Shown: positions 31,419 to 41,565 of the stretch, piece by piece | Layout: each line of letters opens with the position of its first letter | Numbering within the stretch: the first letter of the stretch is position 1 | DNA from: Symbiodinium natans | Lineage: Eukaryota; Sar; Dinophyceae; Suessiales; Symbiodiniaceae | Length of the DNA: 64,000 nucleotides | NCBI GenBank assembly: GCA_905221605.1 | Contig: CAJNDS010002206.1 | Location: 1-64,000 of the forward strand | Direction of reading: 5' to 3' | Program-made: the position numbers and the translations under genes | The notes under the pieces: model-generated | Database searches by the model: none | What the model was told of the DNA's origin: nothing | Seen by the model: only the letters and a program-made list of their open reading frames with translations

Positions 31419-32325
31419 GAGAAAGGAAAGGGCCGTGGCAAGGGATACAAGGACCGTGCAGAGCAGCAATGCCCACGACCCAGGGGCAGAGAGATTGGGA
31501 AACCCAGCAACTGCAGCGAACACCTCAGAGTTAAGGACCCTGAATGTTGACGAGATCTGTTTCACGGAGTTTGAAGTTCGAGCGGCTGAGTGTTTTGGGT
31601 TTATTTACGCCTGCGGTCGAGGATGCGCAGTGAGGTGTTTTTTGCGCAGGGAGACGTGATTGCGGGCAGATCGCACAACACGCCAGCAATGCACCCACCC
31701 TCCGAAGGAAGTGGAGACCTAGACCCGTAAGACCTCCTAGTTGTTCCCTCCTCGCTCCCCCCTGAAAAAAAATCGAAGGTTTCAACTGCAAGCAATTCGG
31801 ACATCGATCCCGGGACTGCCCCGAGCCACCAGACGAGGCGCCATTTGCGGGGCGTGGGGGGGGGGGGGGGGATTCCCAACATATGGGGTACCCAGCATAG
31901 AAAAATACTTTTTTTTTTTTTTGGGGGGGGGGGGGGGTTCCTATCATAAGGATTATGGTATGTTGGGGGGTACCCCTTAGTTTGGGAAATAGGCATATTG
32001 GGGCCTTGAAGTGTTTCGGGGTACCCTGCGTCCACCATTTTCTTGCGCCCTTGACTCAGCCCAGCTGTTACCTTCACTCCCTTACTAGAAGCACAAACTC
32101 GAGTTGTGCGAGCTTGTCCACTCTTTGGCGAGCAGTTCTCCGACTGCAGCCCTGAATGTTTGAGCCTTCGGGAACTGGTGCGCCCTAAACCCTAAACCCT
32201 AAACCCTAAACCCTAAACCCTAAACCCTAACTGCAGGAACTGGTGCGCCAGAGGCTAGCCGCCAGGGCAGAGAAGGACCGCTCCCTGGGCTTGGGGCAGC
32301 TTTCAGACCCCTGGAGAATAGGATC
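31419..32325 (+). CDS. CCHC zinc-knuckle protein gene, four exons
   Basis: Exon 1 (31,419-31,470) encodes EKGKGRGKGYKDRAEQQ plus T, before a GC donor (GCCCAC). Exon 2 (31,779-31,837) starts GT after TCGAAG; T+GT makes Cys, completing C-F-N-C-K-Q-F-G-H-R-S-R-D-C, the C-x2-C-x4-H-x4-C zinc knuckle of nucleic-acid-binding proteins, followed by PEPPDE. Exon 3 (32,089-32,157, KHKLELCELVHSLASSSPTA then ALN) and exon 4 (from 32,237, ELVRQRLAARAEKDRSLGLG then QLSDPWRI) follow in phase 0. The basic Gly/Lys/Arg stretch plus knuckle suggests RNA or single-strand DNA binding. A retroelement Gag origin is possible but no reverse transcriptase was seen. Upstream exons are not identified; RIANEFELEPSKSSSQSPSL near 31,024 is a candidate. 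Confidence 0.6.
31856..31940. repeat. G tracts and T tract
   Basis: Two G runs (about 31,856-31,871 and 31,922-31,938) flank a T run, inside the inferred intron 31,838-32,088. Confidence 0.85.
32158..32236. other. 79-bp intron made largely of telomere repeats with flanking direct repeat
   Basis: Starts GTTTGA and ends CTGCAG. It contains about seven CCCTAAA units (32,183-32,230). The 14 bases GGAACTGGTGCGCC occur just before the array (32,171-32,184) and again at the intron end/exon start (32,236-32,249). Confidence 0.6.
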
Positions 32326-32393
32326 CTTTTAGAAGAAGGACCCCAATAAGGTACCCCGATTTCGGAAAATCCGGATTTCGAAAACCCCCATAT
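32316..32393. mobile_element. truncated inverted-repeat element, family A
   Basis: Retains the AAGGACCCCAATAAGGTACC centre and the AAAACCCCCATAT end; the 5' end is lost. Lies just after the last seen zinc-knuckle exon. Confidence 0.5.
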
Positions 32394-34140
32394 ACCTATA
32401 GGTCTTTTGTAAGAACTCGAATGGGTGAGGGTTTGGAGGGTTTAGGGTTCAGGGTTTGAGGCTTTTTGAGTGTTTCGTGGCAGGAGGTCAGGGTGATGGC
32501 AAAAGGCTGGTGATGGCCTGCCTTGCATGCTGATTCTCCTAGATTTTCCGCACGACCCGATGGAAGGTACATGTGACAGGTGTCGACGACTTTCATCTGC
32601 AGCCCAGAGCACGTCAGTCTCCAAGCAAGAAATCGTTCAGCGGCTACAATGCACTTGACCCTAACACTAAGCCCTAAACCCAAGTCGAAACCCTGTTTTG
32701 CGGGCGGCAACAAACCCATCATGTCTTGCATCCAACTTCGCTTGGTCTCCGTGAGCAGGAGCGAAAAGAACGTGGCGACTAGTCGACCAGAGAAAATGCT
32801 GAAGGCCACATGCGCTATGTCAACATAGCGGTTGCACGGTTCAGACTTGGGTTTAGCTTCCAGGTTCAACAAGGGTTGAGGGTTTAGGGTTATTAAAGTT
32901 ATTAAGGTCGAAAGGACCTTCCAAAAAAACAGGAGTGCCCTTTTGGGGGTAAAATAGTTAGGATTATAGCAAATTGGGGTAGAATTGGAGTACCCCTATT
33001 CTTTGGAAGTAGCCCCAAACCCCAAACCCAAAACCCCAAACCCCAAACCCTAAACCCTAAACCCTAAACCATGCGCAGCTCTTCGGGAGTTATGGAGACA
33101 AGGTTCTTGGGCTCCAACCTGAGGCTGGTTGGACACATACCACGTGGTTTGCTCGCTGGATTGAAGTCTGAAGTTGTCCAGGGTTTAGGGTTTAGGGTTA
33201 GGATATAGGGCTTAGGGTTTAGAGTTTAGGGCTTGGGGTTTAGGGCTTAGGGTTTAGGGTTTAGGGTGTAGGGCTGGCCTGCAGATCTCAAAAGCGGGTG
33301 CAACTTCGTATTTCTCTCTCGAAAGGTTGCCCAGCATGCACATCCCAGCAACAACCCCTTTGTCGGGCTACAGAAGATGGGTGCGGTGACATGTCTTCCT
33401 CCTGCGCGTGCCCGGCCGCAACAAGTGTTGGCCAGTTTTCTCCTCTGTTGCAAACACCGGCTCAGGAAGCTTCGGATCAACCACAACCCTTCTTGTGCAG
33501 TCCAGTTTGTTTGGGGGCTAGGGTGGGTTTAGGGTTTAGGGTTCAGAGCCACGGTTTTAGGGCTTAGGGTTTAGGGTTTAGGGCGCCACCTCCACAAGCA
33601 GCGGTAGGCAGGATGACATGATGTTGGCATGCTTGGCCCTTGCCTCCTGTCCAGCTACGAAAGCTGCCTAAACTAAACCCGTAAGAAAAAAATCTTTAAC
33701 CCTTTGTCCGTTTCTTTCTGGGGGTGAGCCACGGGTGCAAAAAATCCCAGACAGATCGGAGGAATGAAGGATGGAAAGGACAGGGCGAAAGTAATGAAGA
33801 ACCATAAAGGAAGGGAAGGCAGGACAGAAAGAGCAGAAAGAAGGATACAAAAAAACACGGAAAAGCCAACGAACGACAGGAAAAGAGACAGCAAGAAGGG
33901 ACGTCAGACAGCAAGAAAGGGATGTCAACAAAGAAAAAGGAGACAACTACACCACAGACGGAAAGGCACGATGCAAGATTTCACCAACGGAAAGCAGGCA
34001 GGAAAGAACACATGAAAGAAAATCAGCCACTCGAAGCTATCCAAAAATGACATGGTAAACGAAAGCAACAACGAGTGAAACAAACTCGCACAGCAAGAGC
34101 TGACGACAAAAATGGGCCCAGGGGACAAGAATTGAACCAA
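32394..34140. other. unassigned stretch
   Basis: An AT-richer inverted-repeat-like element lies at about 32,886-33,005. Telomere-like arrays lie at 33,010-33,070, 33,180-33,275 and 33,520-33,580. 33,750-34,100 is strongly purine-rich on the plus strand and yields only a Lys-rich low-complexity frame. No gene recognised. Confidence 0.5.
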
Positions 34141-34179
34141 ATCAACCCTAAAAGTTTGTGGTCCACATGCCTTACATAA

Positions 34180-34250
34180 TTATTGTAAGAGGGATTATAG
34201 TAGCATAGGGTATATGGCTCAAATTTGGGGGGTTCATTTGGTCCTCAAGG
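34180..34250. mobile_element. partial inverted-repeat element, family E
   Basis: Ends in GGGGGGTTCATTTGGTCCTC with AAGG, as in the 5,919-6,033 element. Confidence 0.45.
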
Positions 34251-34349
34251 AAAAGTTCAATGTCCCGTCGGCCCGGGCGCTCTCGCCTATGGTTGCACGG
34301 CTGGTCCCAGCCTCCCTGGGGTTTCAAGCCACGCAAGCTGCAAGCTCAC

Positions 34350-34452
34350 ATGGGGGCTTGCGAAAATGGGGCACCCTAAGGTAGACCCCCAAATAGATTC
34401 CCTTATGAATAATGACCCCAAAAAGGTACTCCCAATTTTGGAAACCCCCACA
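34350..34452. mobile_element. inverted-repeat element, family A
   Basis: ATGGGGGCTTGCGAAAATGG opposite CAATTTTGGAAACCCCCACA, with internal GATTCCCTTAT as in the 22,060 copy. Confidence 0.75.
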
Positions 34453-34839
34453 TTCAAGAACACCCTGAGCCGTTTCAAAGAGGTACAAGCATTGTGCTTT
34501 GCACTTCAATACAATACCCATGCTGTACGAGTTCTTTCTCAAAGCAGTCATACGAGCATCGGGCTTGCAAGCACGCCCCTCAGCCCCTGATTGATCCGCG
34601 CGAGCCTGCGTTAAGAACATCATGCCATCAAGAGCTATTGCCTCAGCGCCCCCATGAAGCCTTTCGAAAACTCAATCTTTGTGTTTGCAAATCGGGGGGG
34701 CGGGGGGGGGGGGGGAGGGGCACTGCCTTCTTAAGCCGTGCAAGCTTGCATTGTTAGCCTCCCTGTTTTTTCTGCCGCGCAAGCTGCAGTCAAAGTCCCT
34801 GAGGGTGCCGAGAAAGCGACTACAGGTCGAGAAGTTTCC

Positions 34840-34920
34840 CATAAGGTGTTTTAATATAAGGGAATCCTGCCATTTTGGGGCCTTATTGTAGGGGTCCCCT
34901 ATTTTCGTAAACCCCCATAT
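34840..34920. mobile_element. 5'-degenerate element, family A
   Basis: Keeps GGAATCCTGCCATTTTGGGG and the terminus CTATTTTCGTAAACCCCCAT. Only about 390 bp from the 34,350 copy and in the opposite internal orientation. Confidence 0.6.
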
Positions 34921-35089
34921 GAACTCACGAGCGCAAGCCTCTAATGGCTCCCTGCCAGGTTCAAGGGCAGCGTCGCCATGGGGCGACTGCTGGGCATTTT
35001 GTTGGTGAGCGGGCCTCCTCGGCTTAGAGATCAAGGCTACATTTTGGCCTCCAGTGTCCAAGAATCGCCCGCACTGAGTCCACGCAAGC

Positions 35090-35278
35090 ATGCCAGGGTC
35101 TAGCACGGAGAGTCAGAACTCAGAGAACTGCAAACCTTTCCAGGAACAAACCAGACCTCCCCCTTCTTCGGAGAAACTTGAGGATAAGTTGGAACGTCTC
35201 ACCGCCGACAGTGGACCACTTGGGATCCACGCTGCCCTCGGGAATCTTCAGCAAGCCGCGTCACGGACTGTTGCCTAA
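35090..35278 (+). CDS. coding-like segment, unknown protein
   Basis: A 62-codon frame carries FQEQTRPPPSSEKLEDKLER then LTADSGPLGIHAALGNLQQA. Charged-helix composition looks protein-like, but splice sites were not identified and no domain is known. Confidence 0.3.
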   Translation: MPGSSTESQNSENCKPFQEQTRPPPSSEKLEDKLERLTADSGPLGIHAALGNLQQAASRTVA

Positions 35279-35300
35279 GTATCTCACAAATACTGCCTTA

Positions 35301-35413
35301 CTTGGGATGTTCCCCCTCATGCTAACAGTCCATCATAGGGATTAGAGTACCCCCCCCCCCCCCCCCCACTAAAGTCCCTATTAAGGACTGTTCCTATAGG
35401 GGGGACCATCCCG
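35301..35413. mobile_element. inverted-repeat element, family C
   Basis: CTTGGGATGTTCCCCCTCAT then GCTAACAGTCC opposite TTAAGGACTGTTCCTATAGG and GGGACCATCCC, with a C tract of about 18 bases at the centre. Confidence 0.7.
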
Positions 35414-35992
35414 ATGCCTGAACCTTTTTCATGACTTTCAGAGCTCCTGGCAATTCAAAAGCTCATAAAAAAACAACGCTCACGACGGTCTTGACGCGGC
35501 ATAGGCAGGCCAGCAGTTTTCTCATCCGCTCGCGGACGATGGACAAAAGCCCTCAGAGCCTGCGCAGATTTCTTTTCTTTTGCAGGTGTCGTAGCGCCGG
35601 CTGAAGCCGAAACATTGGCAAGGTTACCAGGAGCCTGCATTTCTAGGGGACATCTCGGAAGGTGGCGTCAGGTCGCGCTTGGCTCCCCGGATGCCGTTGT
35701 ACTCATAGCGCTTTGCTTGCACATGAACATCCTATTCGCCCCAAAATTGGCCCTGGGGACTAGCCTTCCATAGCAGGTACCACTGGCGGATCTCCGCATG
35801 GCGGTGTCCAAGGCGGGGCAAACTCCCTTGGCGGGGATGATTGAGCATCTTGCCGTGTCCTTCCTTCGCAGCAAGATGTAGGCTTGAAGAAACGCCAGAG
35901 AGATCCAACCAGATCCTGAGAGCTTTGTCTTGCATGCCCCACGAGTCTGACCATGCCCCGAGGTCTGCAGATAAAGACCTAGTAGTAGAGTT

Positions 35993-36065
35993 GGTAACCT
36001 TTAACCTTTTTGGGGGTAGTCCCCTTAAAATCCCAAAGGTTAACCTTTAGTTCCCCCAGGTTACT
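35993..36065. mobile_element. short inverted-repeat element, family G
   Basis: GGTAACCTTTAACCTTTTTG opposite AAAGGTTAACCTTTAG and CAGGTTACT; 73 bp, seen once. Confidence 0.5.
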
Positions 36066-36159
36066 GGACAAGTAAGAAGAGTGGGCACGTGTCAAACGAG
36101 CTGTCGACCACTTGGATGCCAGCTCACACAATCAGAAATGTATCTCTTCCGAGCACTCA

Positions 36160-36267
36160 ATAGGGGTTTATGAAAAAGAGGGTACCCTAATATGGACCGC
36201 AAATGGTAGGATTTTCTCATCAAAAGGACCACCTTAAAGGTATCCCTATAATTTCGGCAACCCCCAA
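36160..36267. mobile_element. inverted-repeat element, family A
   Basis: ATAGGGGTTTATGAAAAAGA opposite ATAATTTCGGCAACCCCCAA; internal GGTAGGATTTTCTCAT. Confidence 0.65.
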
Positions 36268-39200
36268 ATCCTGCGGCCAGCCTGCACCCCGGCCTCCAGG
36301 AGCCGTCTTTAGCCAGCAGCGAGGCTCCCACGCCGCAGGCGTGGAGTCAGCGCAGCTTGGCGGCGTGTTCGGAGCACGTGCAAGAACATGATTAGCACAC
36401 ATATACGATGAATTGTGTGAAGGACTGTGCAGTTTACAATTATGGCACTGTAGTTCTTGACCTTGAACACCTTGAAAATCAGTCCAATTTGCAAGTACTT
36501 GCGACCTTACCAGACTTATCAGCAACCAACTTGGACTGCCTTACGGGAGAGGACGAGCGGCTACAACACCTCCCTTTTGTCCACCATATTCCTAGCCGGA
36601 AGGTTTGTTCGTGACACGGCCCAGGCTTGCATGTGACGCGTTTAAATCGAGCTTATGACACCGAGGCACTTCTGTGCCGTGGTCCGCAACACCAACACCA
36701 GTGCGAAGCGTTTCTCGTGTGCAGGCCTGAGATATATTGGCCATGCTTGTTTCGTCAATCGGTCAGGACTGGGGCAGATTGAGGGTCTAGGCCAGCGAGT
36801 CATTGTGGATTGCGCCAGTTTATGCACAGAATGACGGGAAACGGCCTAGCAGGCAGCTTTCCTTGAAGCTCTCTGTGCGGAGCTTGCAGAACATCAAGCC
36901 GTTGCGTTTTATCCGTCATCGCAGCCATTTGTCGGAGCACCCAAACCTTGCCGCGTAGCCCTGGCCTGGAACATTTCAAACGGCCTGGGAGGCCGGTCCA
37001 GTGGTGTGGTTATGACATCGACTCCCCGCTAACCTTACGTAGTAGGAGACATCAGCAGCTAGTGAGCATTTGAGGGACCAAGAGCACTCCGGAGCATAAA
37101 CCAAGACCACTCCAAGGGCCCACCAAGATGAGAGCACACTGGGGGGGGGGGGGGGGATTCATGCGAATCCCCCCGTCAGGAAAGTGCGTCCCCTGCCACG
37201 GCTCCCCGACACGGAGCAATCCAATTGCCCTCAACATTGGCCTTATTTGGATGGTAAGCTTCCCGCTGCCCTAACTTGGGTATGCTTATGGTAGCTTCGT
37301 CATGACCAATGTGTATCAAGTGGGGGGGGGGGGGGGGGGGACAGTGATTTGGCACCTCGGGCGAGGGGCGCTGCTATTTGCGATATGTTCTTGCACAGAA
37401 ACGAGGTCCGCCTCTCATAATTCCATTTGACCCTTAACGTATAATCAGGAACTCTATGATAGAAGGTCTGCTATGGGGAAATGTGAGTTTCGTGGTTTCG
37501 TGTTTGTGTGTTCGAGAAGTTTATGACTGCTTTCGTTATCCTCAGTTGGGCAAGCTTATGAACTAATCTAACTGACTGAACTGAACTGATTATCGAACGA
37601 ACCGAACTTACAGACTGTCAAGCGAGCTTGTTTCTTAACTGCAGAAGAAGTTGGAGGGCCTAAGGCGGGTGCGAGGAGGACGTTCCCCTAAGACTTCGTT
37701 AAAAAAGGGGCCCAAGTCAATTTCTTCAGTCAGGAGCTGTAGCAGAGCACCACTTAAGCCTAAGCCTGAGGATGTGAGCTTCAAAGCTTAGATTGGGACA
37801 TGGAGCAGAAGACCCCTACCATCCTGCAACTTCACATTAGGGTTAGTTTAGGGTTTAGGGTTTAGGGTTTAGGTTTTATTTTTTTGGATTAGGGTTTTGC
37901 TGCGCCTACCGGACCCCCAAGACATTGCTGTGAGGTCGGACTATTGTGGGCAGGCAATCATGGACGTGCTAGAACCCGCTTTGAAGAGAGCCAGGCGGGG
38001 GCCTCTGATCTCCCCATTCAATTATCGGGCGCCTTAGAGTGCATGAACCGGGTCCTGTTGTTGTGCACAGCCCATCCACCGCCAAAGAAAACGATGTTGA
38101 GGTGAGGCCTCTTGCGTTATGGTGCTTCTTAGGATTCTTGTGCCATCTCTTGCGTGTGTCTGAAGCATCAGGGCGACAGGGCTGAACACAGCCTGCAACA
38201 AAACAATGCAATGAACACGTCACTACTGCGCCCCGAAAAATCTTCCATGACTCTATAGCTTGCCTATCGAAACATGCATCCTTCACGATGGGCATGTCCA
38301 CGGGATTGTCGGGGGGTTTAGGGTTTAGGGTTTAAGTGATGTGGGATCAGACCCCAGGTGAAGTACGAAGCCTGTTGCAAAAGGGTTTAGGGTTCACCTC
38401 TTTGCAAGGCTGCAAGAGACAAGCGAGCAGCCGAACGAGAGAAGGAGGGCAGTGGCCTTTCCAGTGCCTCGGCCATGACATGGTCGGGACAATGTTTGGG
38501 GGTTTAGGGTTTAGGGAGCTTTGGACGGACGATCCTGTCCTGTCCTGGCCCCCATGTGGAAGGGTGTGACATTGACTTCGGCTTTTTTGGAGGCGGCGTT
38601 TGTTTGTGTAGAACCTTGTTGAGAAGGAGCCCCTTGCCTAGGAAAAGAGTGACCCGAAACCCTAAACCCTAACACCTAAACCCTAAACCTAACCCCCCCC
38701 CCCTCCCTGCACGAACGAAGGACATCACTGGCCTTTGGGCGGATGCTTGGCGGCCTTTCAGTTCTAGAACCTGTTTCTTTTTGGGGGGCATTTAGGAACT
38801 TAGGGTTTAGGGGCTAAGGGCCAGCTGATGTAAAGAGTCTGGGTTCAAAAAGGGTTTAGAGCTCTATTCAAGCCTCCGGGGTCCTGACTCCGGACTTGTG
38901 AATGCCGCAAGAACGCAATTCGGATGTCGCCCGATGCAAGATGTCCACACATGTCCAGACAGAAACGCCTTCGCTGCCAATCTTTTGTGTGTGTGTGTGA
39001 CCTTGGGCAAAGGTTTTTCCCGGGTTTGCTTGATGTTCGATTTCCACCCCCCCCCCCCCCCATGTTTTTTTCTCCAGGTCAGCGATCCGGAAGATCGATG
39101 CCACCTCTTTCGTTGGCGGCAAGCGCCTGATGGCAGGCGCGCGTCGGGAATAGGACACGACACGCACGCGCCCAGCGAGCACAGAGGATCCTTTTAGGGT

Positions 39201-39580
39201 TTAGGGTTACCCCTTTAAAGCCCCCCCCCCCTTGTACCCCCTTTATACCCCCTAGAATACGAAGCACTGGACGAGCCAGGACTTTCGAAGGCGTCCAGAT
39301 CGGCTTCGAGGCTCTCAGGGAGACGGGGGAGCCTTACAGTATCGTTATACCAAGTGGGTTGCAGAGCTTGTGGCAACTCATGGGTTATAGGACCAGCTAT
39401 TGTAGAGCTGAGCCACGGAGCACTCGTGGCTATCGAGGCTGGGTTGACCTTGGTAACATGGTCTGCAGAGGCGTCACACCATGAAGCAGCCGCTGCTTCA
39501 GGCCACCAGCGACGGCTGCATCGATGCTTCCGGAGCGATGCAGTGGCGCACAACTGCCAGGGCCTTACAATGAATGCTCA
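36268..39580. other. unassigned stretch
   Basis: G tracts at 37,141-37,157 and 37,321-37,340; short TTTAGGG runs at 37,836-37,880, 38,315-38,335 and 38,500; CCCTAAA at about 38,655. Protein-like fragments (EYEALDEPGLSKASRSASRL near 39,256; IRKIDATSFVGGKRLMA near 39,085) could be exons but could not be chained. No domain recognised. Confidence 0.45.
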
Positions 39581-39596
39581 GTTCGACTGGATTCGT

Positions 39597-39734
39597 TTGC
39601 CGCAGGGGAGCATGGTAGATGAAAATGTTGTTGGTTTTCTTTTTAAACAAGCTTCAGGTTTGAAACTGAATGGTGTCGGGCAGCGTATATTCTGGGACGA
39701 AAGAACTGGTGTTATCTTCTTTGCCCTTGCAGGT
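39597..39734 (+). CDS. putative exon, unknown protein
   Basis: After TTTGCCGCAG the frame reads MVDENVVGFLFKQASGLKLN then GVGQRIFWDERTGVIFFALA before GTTAGG. Beta-strand-like composition. It and the segment at 40,376-40,438 lie upstream of the methyltransferase exons on the same strand and could be its N-terminal part, but no phase link was found. Confidence 0.35.
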
Positions 39735-40375
39735 TAGGCAGACATGCGGCAGCACAAGAGAAGTAACTGCGGGGAAGTAAGACAAGTTGAGTGTGAGTTT
39801 CATGTGCACTCTTTGCCAAAATCGGTGATTTCGGAAGGGCATTCCCAGCGCCTGCGGAACAACACTTTCCACCCTAGCAGAGTGCGAAAACCGCCGTAAT
39901 CCCATAAGACCTTCCTATGCCGAGGGCCGGCAGTGGCATGGCCAGCTGGACCCAACAGGACGGTTGATGTAGAATCCAGGCCTTCTGAGGTTCTTTCAGG
40001 TAGGGACATGTCGTTTCAGGGCAGCTCATTAGTTTCACCTCGTTTTTTTGCAGGATGGTGCATCCGCGATGGCTCCTTCCCTGCCTTTTCGGAAACTCTT
40101 TTGTCTCCTTTAAACTTCCTTGGCAACCAAGCAGAACACAGATCGGCCTAAAGGCGCAGTGCCTTCGTCCAATTTTTGAAATCGACTGCGGTGACTACGC
40201 TTTTCTTAGGATCTTCGAGAGGGACATACTATATTCTGCTATATACCCTAAAAGCCTCCTAGTACAGGCTTAGCCCTTAAGCCGCGGACTGCGAAACGAG
40301 GCTTCTACGCCTGCCCCACAAGTGGAAAGCGTCTCGGCACCTTCGCGGCCATCCGCCAAAGGGAGGTCTGCAGGG

Positions 40376-40438
40376 TTTGCAGCGGCAAAGTTTTTGGCCG
40401 AAGCTTATCATGACTTTTTCAGGCTGAAGTGCAAGTTA
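40376..40438 (+). CDS. putative exon, unknown protein
   Basis: Frame reads AGFAAAKFLAEAYHDFFRLK then C before GTTAGT, a possible donor. Helical and protein-like. Unassigned. Confidence 0.35.
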
Positions 40439-40756
40439 GTGCGTTGAAGGGGTTGTGGCATGATCTACACACGACGTGTAGAGCATTTTTGGAGGGATCG
40501 TCCCGGCAGAGCTTGACAACATTTCTTCCTGGGTTGCACTCCTGGGCAGCAGCACGCAGACAGTCAACGCCGTGTCATGTCATCCAGAATCTGGGCAGGT
40601 CCAGCCAGACGATCCGCCACAGGATGTGTCTGCGGACAGGCCAGGATGCCATGCTACATAGGTTTCCGGCTCCGTCTTGCGGTGTGTTTATGAAGGGGTA
40701 AGGATCGAGGGACCCCTAGAAGGGACCCTTAGTCTTATTCCCCTATACATCCCCTA

Positions 40757-40806
40757 TATATATATATATATGTATACGTATATATGTATGTATATATATA
40801 TATAGA
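40757..40806. repeat. TA-rich microsatellite
   Basis: TATATA with TGTATA and TACGTA variants. Confidence 0.9.
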
Positions 40807-40859
40807 ATATAGCCTCTATATACCTAAGTCCACATTCGCCGCATTCGCCCCTTGCAGAG

Positions 40860-40943
40860 GTCGAGGATGGAGTTTCAAGACTGGGCTGATGGCCTGTTTT
40901 TCTCCCTGGACCGCGATGGCAAGGACATCTTTGTGTGTCCATT
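40860..40943 (+). CDS. putative exon with one EF-hand-like loop
   Basis: After CTTGCAGAG reads MEFQDWADGLFFSLDRDGKD then IF, with D-R-D-G-K-D-I resembling the start of an EF-hand calcium loop. A single incomplete loop is weak evidence. Position suggests it may precede the methyltransferase exon at 41,449. Confidence 0.3.
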
Positions 40944-41448
40944 CTGAGGAGTTTCGGGCCAAAAGCTGTCCGGCAGTTCTTCTCCAGCGTGCTGTAGTCT
41001 CGCAGAGCCTCGCAGAGCACTTGATCTTTCGGATGTAGGCTGGGGAATTCAAAAGAGAGACCTGCACCACACAAGAGTCGCCAGGCCGATCCCGCTTCCC
41101 CCTTCCCCTCCTCCCCTTTCCCCTCTGTCGGAACTGGCTCCGCACAAGAGCCTCGAGGCAGGTTGAACTTCGAGGAAAGCAACAGCAGCCTCCCAAATAG
41201 TCATGTTCGGACTTGAGCCAACTGTTGCCTCCATGAAGCCGTGCAAGTCTCGACATACGGACATGCCGGTAGGGTACATCTTTACGTTCCCGTAATTATG
41301 GGTTGACCCTGTAAACGTACACAGGAGCAGCTTTTGGATGCAGATGGGCTACAGGCAACTTGGGGGTTTTTGGGCCTTCACGACCTGATGCCAGTCGACC
41401 CATGTCGACCCATGTATTCTTCCTTAGACACCCTCCAGGCCTTTGCAG

Positions 41449-41565
41449 TTTTCTCCTTCGGCTTGGAAGCACCTAACTTCGGGATATGCAGATGCAGCTG
41501 CATATTCGCAGGTCATGATGGAGTGGGAGAAACCATACATGGAGAAGTGTGCCGACGAGTTGGGA
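41449..41565 (+). CDS. methyltransferase exon 1 (of those seen)
   Basis: Between CTTTGCAG and GTCAAC, 39 codons: FSPSAWKHLTSGYADAAAYS, then Q and VMMEWEKPYMEKCADELG. Ends phase 0, as exon 2 requires. Confidence 0.7.
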
